A stretch of DNA of 45,478 bases, from assembly GCA_002737625.1 (NCBI GenBank), contig NSIB01000004.1, positions 1 through 45,478 of the forward strand, written 5' to 3'. Shown here piece by piece: positions 1-9,963 of this stretch. Source of the DNA: Flavobacteriales bacterium (lineage in GTDB: Bacteria > Bacteroidota > Bacteroidia > NS11-12g > UBA955). Position 1 is the stretch's first letter. Every line of letters starts with the position of its first letter. Made by a program: the position numbers and the translations under genes. The notes beneath the pieces are model-generated. The model was given only the letters and a program-made list of their open reading frames with translations, did no database searches and was not told where the DNA came from.

Positions 1-2
1 TC

Positions 3-386
3 GAAACCTTTATCGCTACCAACTTCCATCAAGTCAATTACGCTTTAACACGCATGCTCGGTGATTCCGGAGGCAGCAATTGGAACCTGCAACTCCCCAT
101 CGTATGGAAAGTGCAAACCTTTATCGCCTTCGCTTATACCTATCACTACCTCAACTGGTTTTCCAAAACATCTGTCATCCAATGGCATAAGGTCGATAAA
201 CGCAAAATGACCATCACGCTAACACTTTGGATATCATGCTGTTTGATGTTTTATTTCAACTATCGCATCGGCTTGGCCGCCATTTACGTGTTAAGCATGT
301 TGCACATCATCCTAGAATTCCCTCTCAATATCTCTTCGATTAAGAGTCTTTTTCAAGGCAATGGAAAAGCTGTAAAAACCCAATAG
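3..386 (+). CDS. 5'-truncated membrane protein of unknown function
   Basis: Frame is open to the window edge (ETFIATNFHQVNYALTR upstream of the listed Met at 54); several hydrophobic segments. Confidence 0.65.
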   Translation, partial: ETFIATNFHQVNYALTRMLGDSGGSNWNLQLPIVWKVQTFIAFAYTYHYLNWFSKTSVIQWHKVDKRKMTITLTLWISCCLMFYFNYRIGLAAIYVLSMLHIILEFPLNISSIKSLFQGNGKAVKTQ

Positions 387-418
387 ATTCTGTACGCGCT
401 TATTGATTGCAGGATGTG

Positions 419-426
419 TATCTTTG
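419..426 (+). promoter_or_regulatory. TAnnTTTG -7 box, 7 nt before ATG at 434
   Basis: TATCTTTG-aaatact-ATG. Confidence 0.6.
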
Positions 427-433
427 AAATACT

Positions 434-1375
434 ATGGCAACCACTTACATCTATTTAGGCATTGCAATTCTCGTATTGCTTGCATCCATCCAAACGATTC
501 AGCAAGGAAGCATTGCTATAATAACTATGTTTGGCAAATACCGCCGAATTCTATATCCCGGTTTAAACTTAAAGATTCCTTTTCTTGAGGTGATTTATCG
601 TAAAATATCCATCCAAAACAGGAGTATCGAGTTGGATTTCCAGGCGATTACACAAGACCAAGCAAATGTTTACTTTAAGGCGATGTTGCTTTATTCCGTA
701 TTCGACAATCGCGAAGAAACGTTGAAAAATGTGGCCTTTAAGTTTGTTAACGACCGTGATTTTATGACTGCTTTGATCAGAACGATTGAAGGTTCTATCC
801 GAGGTTTTGTTGCTACCAAAAAGCAGGCCGAGATCTTAGCCCTTCGCAAAGAAATTGTAGAATCGGTAAAGGAAGGCATCGATGCCGTGTTGGAGTCTTG
901 GGGTTACCATTTGATCGATTTGCAGTTGAACGATATCACTTTTGACGAAGTCATTACCAAGAGTATGGCTCAGGTGGTTGCATCATCCAACTTGAAAGCC
1001 GCTGCCGAAAACGAAGGACAGGCCTTATTGATCACCAAAACCAAAGCCGCAGAGGCAGACGGAAATGCCATCAAAATATCTGCAGAAGCCGAGAAAATAG
1101 CGGCTCAACTCCGGGGTGAAGGCATTGCCTTATTCCGCAAAGAGGTTGCAAAAGGCATGAGCGACGCTGCCAACGAAATGAAGGAGGCAGATTTGGATTC
1201 TTCTTTCTTGCTGTTTAGCATGTGGACGGAAGCGATCAAGAACTTTGCATCAGATGGCAAAGGCAACGTAATTTTCCTTGATGGATCTACCGACGGGATG
1301 AATAAAACCCTGAAGGAAATGATGGCGATGAATCAGATTGATGCAACCGCCGGAAAATCCACCAAGAAAAACTAA
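434..1375 (+). CDS. SPFH/band 7 (stomatin/prohibitin-like) protein
   Basis: N-terminal TM followed by GSIAIITMFGKYRRILYPGLNLKIPF...ISIQNRSIEL and an Ala/Glu-rich coiled coil (AAAENEGQALLITKTKAAEADGNA). Confidence 0.9.
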   Translation: MATTYIYLGIAILVLLASIQTIQQGSIAIITMFGKYRRILYPGLNLKIPFLEVIYRKISIQNRSIELDFQAITQDQANVYFKAMLLYSVFDNREETLKNVAFKFVNDRDFMTALIRTIEGSIRGFVATKKQAEILALRKEIVESVKEGIDAVLESWGYHLIDLQLNDITFDEVITKSMAQVVASSNLKAAAENEGQALLITKTKAAEADGNAIKISAEAEKIAAQLRGEGIALFRKEVAKGMSDAANEMKEADLDSSFLLFSMWTEAIKNFASDGKGNVIFLDGSTDGMNKTLKEMMAMNQIDATAGKSTKKN

Positions 1376-1576
1376 GGTTAAGCCGCTTGGGTATTTGAAT
1401 TGGGCCTTTAATACGATATCATATCAAAAGGTAAATGACAAAGGACGTCGGAGAGAAACGAATCGCAAAGGGAGTTCTATACTATTGACAGGGATGGTCC
1501 TACTTTCCTAATGCGGGACTGACATAAAAATGACAATAATTCCGAAATTCCGAAAACCTTAAAACCGATGCATTGT

Positions 1577-1584
1577 TAAATTTG
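1577..1584 (+). promoter_or_regulatory. TAnnTTTG -7 box, 4 nt before ATG at 1589
   Basis: TAAATTTG-cacc-ATG. Confidence 0.65.
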
Positions 1585-1588
1585 CACC

Positions 1589-2371
1589 ATGTCTGAAGCA
1601 GCATCTCAAAATCACCATTTACATCAGCTACAAACAAGCATCGAACCCCTTAGAACGAAGCTTGCACATCACCCACTTTACAACAAAATCAATTCGCGTG
1701 AAAAGCTTCAGACTTTCATGCAACACCACGTATATGCAGTTTGGGACTTCATGTCGTTGCTTAAATATTTACAAAACAACCTCACTTGCACTCAGGCTCC
1801 ATGGACACCCAAAAGCACGGCAGAATTGCGATTTTTCATCAATGAAATCGTCCTTGGAGAAGAGAGCGACGAAGACCCAACGGGCGGTCATATTAGCCAC
1901 TTTGAATTGTACAAAAGGGCGATGTCAGAAGCTGGCGCATCGTTCAAAGGCATCGACCAATTGGTCAATCGTATCGCAGAAGCTACAGAACTGAGACAGG
2001 CCATTGAGCAAAGCAATGTTCCAAGTTCAGCGGCGAAATTCATCGGCACCACCTTTGACATCATTGAAAGAGACAATCTTCACGAAGTGGCTGCGGCTTT
2101 TGCTTTTGGACGGGAAGATTTGATTCCCGATATGTTTTTGGCCATGGTGAAAGAACTCAATGCCAACGGCCAGAATTTCAATACCTTCATTTACTATTTG
2201 GAGAGACACATCGAATTGGATGGCGATCATCATGCGGGCCTATCGGCGTTGATGCTTTCCCATGTTTGTGGCGATGATTCAAGCAAATGGTTAGCGGCAA
2301 CAAAGACGGCCCAAGAAGCTTTATTGGCTAGAATTATATTTTGGGATGGGATTGCGGCAATACTAGATTAA
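1589..2371 (+). CDS. DUF3050 family protein (heme-oxygenase-like fold)
   Basis: Family-like motifs HPLYNKI, MQHHVYAVWDFMSLLKYLQ, EIVLGEESDED. Confidence 0.85.
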   Translation: MSEAASQNHHLHQLQTSIEPLRTKLAHHPLYNKINSREKLQTFMQHHVYAVWDFMSLLKYLQNNLTCTQAPWTPKSTAELRFFINEIVLGEESDEDPTGGHISHFELYKRAMSEAGASFKGIDQLVNRIAEATELRQAIEQSNVPSSAAKFIGTTFDIIERDNLHEVAAAFAFGREDLIPDMFLAMVKELNANGQNFNTFIYYLERHIELDGDHHAGLSALMLSHVCGDDSSKWLAATKTAQEALLARIIFWDGIAAILD

Positions 2372-2388
2372 ATCCCACCTTACTCCCC

Positions 2389-2396
2389 TATTTTTG
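2389..2396 (+). promoter_or_regulatory. TAnnTTTG -7 box, 4 nt before ATG at 2401
   Basis: TATTTTTG-accc-ATG. Confidence 0.65.
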
Positions 2397-2400
2397 ACCC

Positions 2401-4032
2401 ATGAAACTGCGGTGGGCAATAGCAATAATCATTTTACTACTCCCCGCAGCGATTCCGGTTTTTGGACAAAACACGAATGTCCGATCCAAGGAAATTGTTG
2501 ATACGCAAACTGCGGTAGATCCGGCGGTTGGGTATTACATCGCAAATTGGAAGAAAAGCGTTCGCACCTTAACCCAAGACTCCGCTGATTTCATTGGACT
2601 TCCCTACCCTTATTCCACACCCACATTGGCGGGCAATCAGATGTTCCGGGAAATGTATTACTGGGACAGCTATTTCATCAACAAAGGACTCATTGCCTAT
2701 CACAATTACGCGGTAAACACTACCCGATACACGGCCACAAAATCGAAACTAGGTCCGGTCCACATAGTATCCACGTTAGCAAAATTCGCGAAATCTAAAC
2801 CAGCGCCGCAATCCATAGCATCCGAGCCATTGCTTCAAGCGATCAACAACTGCAACAACCTAATAGCGCTTATCAACCGGTTCGGTTTTGTCCCCAATGC
2901 AAATCGGTTTTCAATGACCAATCGAAGTCAACCCCCTTTGCTTGCTGCCATGGTAAACGATATTTTCGAAATCACCGGTGATACGGCTTGGTTACGTGTG
3001 GCGCTAAAAGCATTAGAACAGGAACTGCGATGGTGGATGGAAAATCGCTCTCTCGCGCTATCACCCGCCGAATACCAAGGCGTAAAAGGTGCCCAAAAAA
3101 ATCCCAATTCACTTCAATTAAATCATTACGGAAACAATGCAACCGATGCTTTTTTACTTCGATTTGCCCAATTCTTAAAAGGCCGATTGGGTTTGGGTTT
3201 TGATTCGATGTATTCGGAGTTAAATCACGATACCATTATTAGCGGGGAAGGTAAAAAACAAGGCAAAGGCATCTTGTTATCCGACCACCTTTTGGCTGAA
3301 GCAGAGAGCGGATGGGATTTCACCACACGGTTTAACGCTAGGTGTGAAAGCATTGCACCCGTAGACCTAAACTGCTTACTATATTTGAGCGAAAAGACAC
3401 TAGCCAACGGCTACAAAATCCTACATGAGCGCAAACAATCAAAGTATTGGGAAAAGCGCGTATCCATGCGCAAACAATTGATTAACAAGATTTTATACAA
3501 CAAACATACTGGATGGTATTGGGATTATGACTTAGCAAAACGTGAAATTCACTTCAACCACAACGCGGCCCAATTCATGCCTTATTTTGTTGGCTTAGCA
3601 AATCACAATTCCCGAAAAAAAACGGCGTTAATGGAGTTATCAAACCTTTACATCGGAAGATTTGGCGTTTATCCTTGCCTACCGCTGTCTAAAGATTCTT
3701 CTTCGATATTGGCCAATCGGGTGCCCTGGAAAACCCAATGGGACAGTCCAAATGCTTGGCCTCCGTTGACGCATTTAGTAGCACAGGCCATCGACAATTA
3801 TTCCAACGGACATGGAAAATCATCCAGACTGCTGAAAGCGAAACGAAATCAACTCATCATGTCGTTTTTGGAATCCGTGGAAGTGCAATTTGCCAACACC
3901 CAGAAATTCTGGGAAAAATACAATTTGGATTATGGCACTTTGCAAGTGGTGAATGAATATCCGATGCCTGATTTCTTTGGGTGGACGGCCGGAGTCTATA
4001 TGGAATATCGCATTGAATTTGAGGGGCATTAA
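2401..4032 (+). CDS. Trehalase family (GH37) glycosidase with signal peptide
   Basis: GH37-type motifs MFREMYYWDSYF, SGWDFTTRF, QWDSPNAWPPLTHLV; hydrophobic N-terminus. Confidence 0.92.
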   Translation: MKLRWAIAIIILLLPAAIPVFGQNTNVRSKEIVDTQTAVDPAVGYYIANWKKSVRTLTQDSADFIGLPYPYSTPTLAGNQMFREMYYWDSYFINKGLIAYHNYAVNTTRYTATKSKLGPVHIVSTLAKFAKSKPAPQSIASEPLLQAINNCNNLIALINRFGFVPNANRFSMTNRSQPPLLAAMVNDIFEITGDTAWLRVALKALEQELRWWMENRSLALSPAEYQGVKGAQKNPNSLQLNHYGNNATDAFLLRFAQFLKGRLGLGFDSMYSELNHDTIISGEGKKQGKGILLSDHLLAEAESGWDFTTRFNARCESIAPVDLNCLLYLSEKTLANGYKILHERKQSKYWEKRVSMRKQLINKILYNKHTGWYWDYDLAKREIHFNHNAAQFMPYFVGLANHNSRKKTALMELSNLYIGRFGVYPCLPLSKDSSSILANRVPWKTQWDSPNAWPPLTHLVAQAIDNYSNGHGKSSRLLKAKRNQLIMSFLESVEVQFANTQKFWEKYNLDYGTLQVVNEYPMPDFFGWTAGVYMEYRIEFEGH

Positions 4033-4055
4033 ATGCAATCACCTATTTTCGTAGT

Positions 4056-4796
4056 ATGATTCACGGTAAAAAAGTTGTAGTTGTTCTTCCGGCCTACAAT
4101 GCGTCACTCACACTAGAGCAAACGTATCGTGAAATTCCTTTCGACATCGTAGATGAAGTTGTTTTGGTAGACGATGCTGGGGGCGACGATACATTATCTG
4201 TTGGGGCCAGCTTGGGCATAAAACATTTGATTCAACACGAGAAAAATTTGGGTTATGGGGGCAATCAAAAGACATGTTATCGCAAGGCATTGGATTTAGG
4301 GGCCGACATTATAATCATGCTCCATCCGGATTATCAATATACACCCACATTAATTCCAGCGATGGCACATTTGGTTGCTACAGGACTCTACCCAGTAGTA
4401 ATTGGGTCGAGGATTTTAGGAAAAGGCGCCATCGAAGGGGGAATGCCATGGATCAAATACATTTCTAATAGAATTCTCACGATGTTGCAAAACCTGCTCG
4501 TTAACCAGCATCTATCTGAATACCATTCGGGTTACAGGGCATTTTCGAGAGAAGTTTTAGAAAATACTTTATGGGAAAAAAATTCAAATGATTTTCTATT
4601 TGACAATCAAATCATGGCCCAATGTATCGATGCAAAGTATAAAATTGGTGAGATCAGCTGTCCTACCAAGTATTTTCCCGAAGCCAGTTCTATCAGCATA
4701 AAAAATAGCGTAATATATGGTTTGGGTTGTTTGGGGGTCTCCGTGAGATACCGATTTCACAAATGGGGAATTTGGAAGTATGCGCTACTGAAATAA
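4056..4796 (+). CDS. Glycosyltransferase family 2 (dolichol-phosphate-mannose-synthase-like)
   Basis: VVLPAYNASLTLEQTYREIP, VDDAGGDDT, GYGGNQKTCY motifs. Confidence 0.9.
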   Translation: MIHGKKVVVVLPAYNASLTLEQTYREIPFDIVDEVVLVDDAGGDDTLSVGASLGIKHLIQHEKNLGYGGNQKTCYRKALDLGADIIIMLHPDYQYTPTLIPAMAHLVATGLYPVVIGSRILGKGAIEGGMPWIKYISNRILTMLQNLLVNQHLSEYHSGYRAFSREVLENTLWEKNSNDFLFDNQIMAQCIDAKYKIGEISCPTKYFPEASSISIKNSVIYGLGCLGVSVRYRFHKWGIWKYALLK

Positions 4797-4839
4797 TTAA
4801 TATTTTTTTTTGCAAATCGACAATATGAAATTGCTAATA

Positions 4840-6255
4840 TTATAACAGTTTCTGCAATTTACTCTGGCATACAAAATCCGTCTTCGGCAACTGCGTTTTT
4901 GCAATTGCTGCAAACCCTCCATCCACTTCTTTGAAATTATGGACACCCCTAGATTTCAAGATAGATGCGGCAATCATACTGCGATATCCACCCGCGCAAT
5001 GTAAATAAAACGGCTTTGAATCATCCATTTCCATAAACCAGCTATTGATAGAATCCAAAGGTTTATTATAGGCTTCGTCTACATGTTCTGCCGCATATTC
5101 TGTCTCTTTTCTAACATCCAAAACATAGGTTTCCTTATTCCATTCTGCCTCAAAAATCTGTGGTGAAATACGATTTACCGTATCCACTTCCTTTCCAGCG
5201 CCCGCCCAAGTTTCAAAACCCCCACTTAAATGCCCCAACAAATGATCAAACCCAACACGTGTCAATCGCATTGCAGTTTCCTCTTCACGACCGGGTGCAG
5301 TGATTAACAAAATCGGAGTCTTCACATCCCCTAAAACCGAACCCACCCAAGGTGCAAATTGCCCATCGATGCCAATATTGATACTTCTAGGAACAAAACC
5401 ATTTGCAAATTCGCCTGGAGCGCGCGTATCCAAAATCACAACATCCATTGATTCCGCAGCCGCCTCAAATGCATCGACTCTCAATTTCCGCATACCATTT
5501 CCCATAACCACATCTACAGACTCATAGCCCGTTTTATTCATGGCAACATTCATCGGGAAATAGGATGGTGGAGGCAATAAACCGTCCAAAACTGCCTCTA
5601 TAAAAGCTTCCTTGGATGGCTGATTTAAAGCGTAATTCATTTCTTTTTGATGTCCCAACAAATCCATCGTTTCCTTCATCATATTTTTTCCGCAAGCACT
5701 TCCCGCACCATGCGCAGGATACACCATTACCTCATTTGGCAATGGCATGATTTTATTCAATAAGGAATCATACAACAGACCTGCCAAATCCTCTTGGGTC
5801 AAATGTGCTGCTTTTTGGGCCAGATCCGGACGACCTACATCGCCCAGGAACAAGGTATCACCGCTAAACAAACTGTGAGGCGTGCCATCCGCATCCAACA
5901 ATAAGTAACAAGTACTTTCCATCGTATGGCCTGGGGTATGCAACACCTGGATTTTCACGTTACCCACTGTGAACAGTTGATTGTCCTCAGCAATTATACA
6001 ATCAAATGATGGTGATGCCGTAGGACCAAAAACTATGGGAGCACCTGTCTTCTTGCTCAAATCCAAATGACCACTCACAAAATCCGCGTGGAAATGTGTT
6101 TCGAAAATATATTTCAGCACAACGCCGTCCTTTTCCAAACGATGCAAGTAGGGTTGTACTTCGCGAAGCGGATCAATAATAACAGATTCTCCAGCACTGT
6201 GAATGTAATAGGCACCTTGGGCTAAACAACCGGTATAAATTTGCTCTATTCTCAT
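4840..6255 (-). CDS. MBL-fold hydrolase with two C-terminal rhodanese domains (persulfide-dioxygenase-like)
   Basis: THFHADFVSGH, HTPGHTMEST, FSGDTLFLGDVGRPDL; second rhodanese domain has HCAGGYRS. Confidence 0.93.
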   Translation of the reverse strand: MRIEQIYTGCLAQGAYYIHSAGESVIIDPLREVQPYLHRLEKDGVVLKYIFETHFHADFVSGHLDLSKKTGAPIVFGPTASPSFDCIIAEDNQLFTVGNVKIQVLHTPGHTMESTCYLLLDADGTPHSLFSGDTLFLGDVGRPDLAQKAAHLTQEDLAGLLYDSLLNKIMPLPNEVMVYPAHGAGSACGKNMMKETMDLLGHQKEMNYALNQPSKEAFIEAVLDGLLPPPSYFPMNVAMNKTGYESVDVVMGNGMRKLRVDAFEAAAESMDVVILDTRAPGEFANGFVPRSINIGIDGQFAPWVGSVLGDVKTPILLITAPGREEETAMRLTRVGFDHLLGHLSGGFETWAGAGKEVDTVNRISPQIFEAEWNKETYVLDVRKETEYAAEHVDEAYNKPLDSINSWFMEMDDSKPFYLHCAGGYRSMIAASILKSRGVHNFKEVDGGFAAIAKTQLPKTDFVCQSKLQKLL

Positions 6256-6416
6256 AGTTTACTTTTTTTTTTGATGGGTTAAAATTACGCCAAACATATT
6301 TTACAGACAATGATTTTTGTGATCGATGCCAAAACCGACCATTTCAAAACGGATTACCGACAACCCCATTTGGGTGAGCAGAAACACCATGGGAATCCTA
6401 ATTAATGCATTTTGTC

Positions 6417-7187
6417 TCAAATTCCAAACAATTTCTCTGCATTTCTTGTGGTTATTTCAGCCACTTCCAACAATGAAACCCCCTTAACATCTGCCAATTT
6501 CTCTGCAACAAGTCGAGTATATGAAGGTTCATTTCGTTTGCCCCGATGCGGTACGGGCGACAAATATGGGCTATCGGTTTCTAATATGATGTGTTGTAAA
6601 TCAATCTTAGAAAGCACATCGCCTAAACCCGAATTTTTAAAGGTAAGAACCCCTCCAATTCCTAAAGAAAAACCTTCTAATTTTATTATTTCCTGTGCCA
6701 ATTCGTAACTCTCAGAAAAACAATGAAATACCCCTCGCAGTCCTTTCCCTTTGAAGGGCTTTAACAATTCGATAATTCTATGCGTTGCATTGCGAGAATG
6801 GATGGCAATGGGCATATCTTTTGAGAGGGCAAATTCAACCTGACGGATAAAAGCAGATTCCTGAATGCCTTGGGTGGTCTTATCCCAGTATAAATCCAAC
6901 CCTATTTCACCTACCGCGCAGTATGTATGCTTATCTGAAAAGTGGAATAATAGGGCTAATTCGCGCTCCCAGTCCTCACCAACATCACAGGGATGCAAAC
7001 CAATCATACCAAAACAAATCTCGGGATAATCTCGCATCAAAGCATGCATCCCATCCACCGTATCCAAATCTACGTTGGGCAACAAAATGCGATCCACACC
7101 CATTCTAATAGAACGAGAAATTACTTCTGCGCGATCCTCATCAAAATCTTTGCTGTATAAGTGACAATGGGTATCTACAATTCTCAT
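6417..7187 (-). CDS. TatD family hydrolase/DNase
   Basis: MRIVDTHCHL, GEIGLDLYWD, ETDSPYLSPVPHRGKRNEP. Confidence 0.95.
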   Translation of the reverse strand: MRIVDTHCHLYSKDFDEDRAEVISRSIRMGVDRILLPNVDLDTVDGMHALMRDYPEICFGMIGLHPCDVGEDWERELALLFHFSDKHTYCAVGEIGLDLYWDKTTQGIQESAFIRQVEFALSKDMPIAIHSRNATHRIIELLKPFKGKGLRGVFHCFSESYELAQEIIKLEGFSLGIGGVLTFKNSGLGDVLSKIDLQHIILETDSPYLSPVPHRGKRNEPSYTRLVAEKLADVKGVSLLEVAEITTRNAEKLFGI

Positions 7188-7200
7188 CGTAACAAATCAA

Positions 7201-7977
7201 TCACCATTTAAACGGTTGCTTTTGCAAAAACGCATCGATGCCTTTAATACAGTCTGAACTACCTCGGGCTACTGCATTTTGTTTGGCGGCATAATCCAAT
7301 GCCTCATCGCGCGACATACTTGGAATCCTGCACAACATTTCCTTTACCGATGCCACAGCCTGCTGCGACGTGCTTTCACTCAACTCTCGTGCCGTCTGAT
7401 TTACAAAAGACTCAATGGCATCCGCAGGTACCAATCGCTGCACCAGACCCAAATTAAACGCCTCTTCCGCTTTCAAGACCCTGCCCGTCAACATCAAATC
7501 CCTCAAAACGCCGCCACCCATTTTCTCCCGCAAATACACCATCACCAACGCAGGAATAAAACCAATTTTTACTTCCGTGTATCCAAATGTGGCTTCAGGG
7601 GTAGCTACGCACAAATCAGCCAATGTTGCCAAACCACAACCACCGGCCAACGCTGGACCTTCTACTTGCGATATCACAATCTTGGGCGATAAATAAATCA
7701 AATCAAACAATCTTCTTAATAATTGAGAATCGGCTTCATTTTCCTCCAAAGAAAAATTACGCAATTTGGCTAAGTACGATAAATCTGCCCCTGCACAAAA
7801 TGGCTTATCCGCAGAACGAATCACAATAACTCTAATCTCCTCATTGGCATTTGCAGAGACCATCGCAGCAGTCATCTCCGAGACCATCGCCGCACTTAAA
7901 GCATTTCTCTTCTCTGGACGATTGAGAATTAATGTCGCTATACGACCTTCCAATTGGGTGAGCAAAAATGAACTCAT
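7201..7977 (-). CDS. Enoyl-CoA hydratase/isomerase family protein
   Basis: RPEKRNALSAAM, DKPFCAGADLSYL, GPALAGGCGLATLADLCVA. Confidence 0.94.
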   Translation of the reverse strand: MSSFLLTQLEGRIATLILNRPEKRNALSAAMVSEMTAAMVSANANEEIRVIVIRSADKPFCAGADLSYLAKLRNFSLEENEADSQLLRRLFDLIYLSPKIVISQVEGPALAGGCGLATLADLCVATPEATFGYTEVKIGFIPALVMVYLREKMGGGVLRDLMLTGRVLKAEEAFNLGLVQRLVPADAIESFVNQTARELSESTSQQAVASVKEMLCRIPSMSRDEALDYAAKQNAVARGSSDCIKGIDAFLQKQPFKW

Positions 7978-7981
7978 TTCA

Positions 7982-7989
7982 CAAAGTTA
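7982..7989 (-). promoter_or_regulatory. TAnnTTTG -7 box, 4 nt before ATG at 7977
   Basis: TAACTTTG-tgaa-ATG on minus strand. Confidence 0.65.
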
Positions 7990-8043
7990 CATCACAAGCA
8001 ATGAAACCTCACTTTTTGATTCTACAGCTCCCATCAATACATT

Positions 8044-9930
8044 TCATGGCGAGTCACGACCACGATATCGCCATTCTATTGTTTCAATTCCCATTTGCTG
8101 TATATAATTTTTTAGTTTTTTACAGATTTTTTCTTGTGTTTTCGCATTTCGTATTTCTCCGTCTATGATTAATTTTTGATCAATTTTCACCACGGTAAAT
8201 GTGTTTTTATAATAACTCATAGTAAATGTTTCAGCCCGATTGTGATTCGACTGAATCTCCAATTCATGAACAACCAAAAAAGCCATTAACCCAAAAAAAA
8301 CACCCATCAAAGAGAATGAAATCTGGCGGTTCAATTGAGAATTTGACCGATCGTCTATTTTCATTAGCACCATAAAATACCTATCAATAAAGAATACAAG
8401 CATAATTAAACAGAATAACGACCCCATCCCCAACATCAGCGTATTTAACTGCGGCAATGGAAGTTGTTCAAACAATCCTAACAATTGCAAAACTGAATGA
8501 ATTAAGAAATCAAGAAACACAAATAGGCCTTCTGAAACGTACGGAACCCAAACCAACAATAGGCAAATCAATGACAAATAAACCATCAAAGAGAACAGGG
8601 GCAATAAAAACAGGTTGCCCAATAAAAACCATGTTGGGAACGACCCAAACTGAAACAAAATTAAGGGTAAGGTAAACAGTGTTGCGCTCAGCGTTAGGCT
8701 TAAACTCGATATCACAGCATTCAAAGCAGAAGAAGATTGCTCATACAAGGCGATCCATCGCGAATGCAATGAAGCGATTCCCAATACAGCCAAATAACTC
8801 AATTGAAATCCCAATTGCTCAACAATAAATGGATCTGAAATCCACTGTAAATAGGCAGAACCACACAAGACATGGGTTAGTTTTTGTCTGCGATGTACGG
8901 CAAATTTCCCCAACCAAACCCAAGACGCGCCAATCATTGCACGAATTACGGAGGCGGAACTACCACTCAAAAATGCATAAAACCACCCGGCGGCCATCAA
9001 CAAAAACAACGTTTTTATTGATGGCCGCCCCCGATATCCAAACCCTGTTAATATCCAAAGTAGCGCACCCATGATCAACGATACATGCATCCCCGAAACG
9101 GCCAGAACATGAAGCAACCCACCGACCCCAAATTGCTTTTCAATCACTATATCAAGTCCCGACTTATCTCCAATAAGCATAGCATAGGTTAACCCGGCAT
9201 TTGTCTCGTTCAATTTTGAATACAGTACTTTTCGAATCCAAATCAACAATTGATTTTTACAACGATACACTGTAGTAAATAAATCATTCATTGGCTCTTT
9301 CTCCAGAATAATCTCATCCGACTTCCAAGACATATGCCCATGGATACCAAGAGTTCTCATAATTCTGCGCCAATTTGGATCAAACGGAACTTCAGGCTCA
9401 GAATAGGATTGTATTAAATTCGTAGGTACCCAATATTTTCGCAATGCCTGAGGAACACTGATTACTTCAGCAGAATCCGAACGAGCGATTACACAACGTA
9501 AAACAAAAGATTCATCGTAAATTCTACCGAATTCATCTTTCCAGCCCACGCAATAAACTACACCTGCCCCTTTTTTTGTTGGTAGTAAACTATCCCTAAC
9601 TTCTATTAACGCCCAGCCCTTTGATTGCTGAGATTCCCATGGCAACGCTTCTACTGTTTTAACACCAAAAAATAACCACAATGCCACCCCACAATGCAAC
9701 GAAAACAAAGAAATCATCCGAATGAATGGGTTCCACTTTCTGTATTTGGGTTTATACATCCATAAGTAAAGTAGTCCACCAAGACACAGAGCGATCAGCG
9801 ATAGCAGATGGCATTGGGCTCCAAAAACCGATAATTGAGGATTAAAAAAACCCATCCGGTTCCAGACATAGCCGGTAAATAGCCCCAACAGGGGAATAAA
9901 AAAAGGATTGGATCGAATAAACTTCTGCAT
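8044..9930 (-). CDS. comEC: ComEC/Rec2 family DNA uptake channel protein
   Basis: Polytopic; LIGDKSGLDIVIEKQFGVGGLLHVLAVSGMHVSLI and SGSSASVIRAMI are ComEC core motifs. Confidence 0.92.
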   Translation of the reverse strand: MQKFIRSNPFFIPLLGLFTGYVWNRMGFFNPQLSVFGAQCHLLSLIALCLGGLLYLWMYKPKYRKWNPFIRMISLFSLHCGVALWLFFGVKTVEALPWESQQSKGWALIEVRDSLLPTKKGAGVVYCVGWKDEFGRIYDESFVLRCVIARSDSAEVISVPQALRKYWVPTNLIQSYSEPEVPFDPNWRRIMRTLGIHGHMSWKSDEIILEKEPMNDLFTTVYRCKNQLLIWIRKVLYSKLNETNAGLTYAMLIGDKSGLDIVIEKQFGVGGLLHVLAVSGMHVSLIMGALLWILTGFGYRGRPSIKTLFLLMAAGWFYAFLSGSSASVIRAMIGASWVWLGKFAVHRRQKLTHVLCGSAYLQWISDPFIVEQLGFQLSYLAVLGIASLHSRWIALYEQSSSALNAVISSLSLTLSATLFTLPLILFQFGSFPTWFLLGNLFLLPLFSLMVYLSLICLLLVWVPYVSEGLFVFLDFLIHSVLQLLGLFEQLPLPQLNTLMLGMGSLFCLIMLVFFIDRYFMVLMKIDDRSNSQLNRQISFSLMGVFFGLMAFLVVHELEIQSNHNRAETFTMSYYKNTFTVVKIDQKLIIDGEIRNAKTQEKICKKLKNYIQQMGIETIEWRYRGRDSP

Positions 9931-9963
9931 TGCTGGCCACCATGGGCGCCGAATGCAGTTGGC

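Noticed and set aside
6160-6172. GCGAAGC in the MBL-rhodanese gene as a fourth GAA-loop palindrome
   Set aside because: Only about 3 bp of perfect stem flank the GAA; the residues (PLREV) fit a conserved coding motif.
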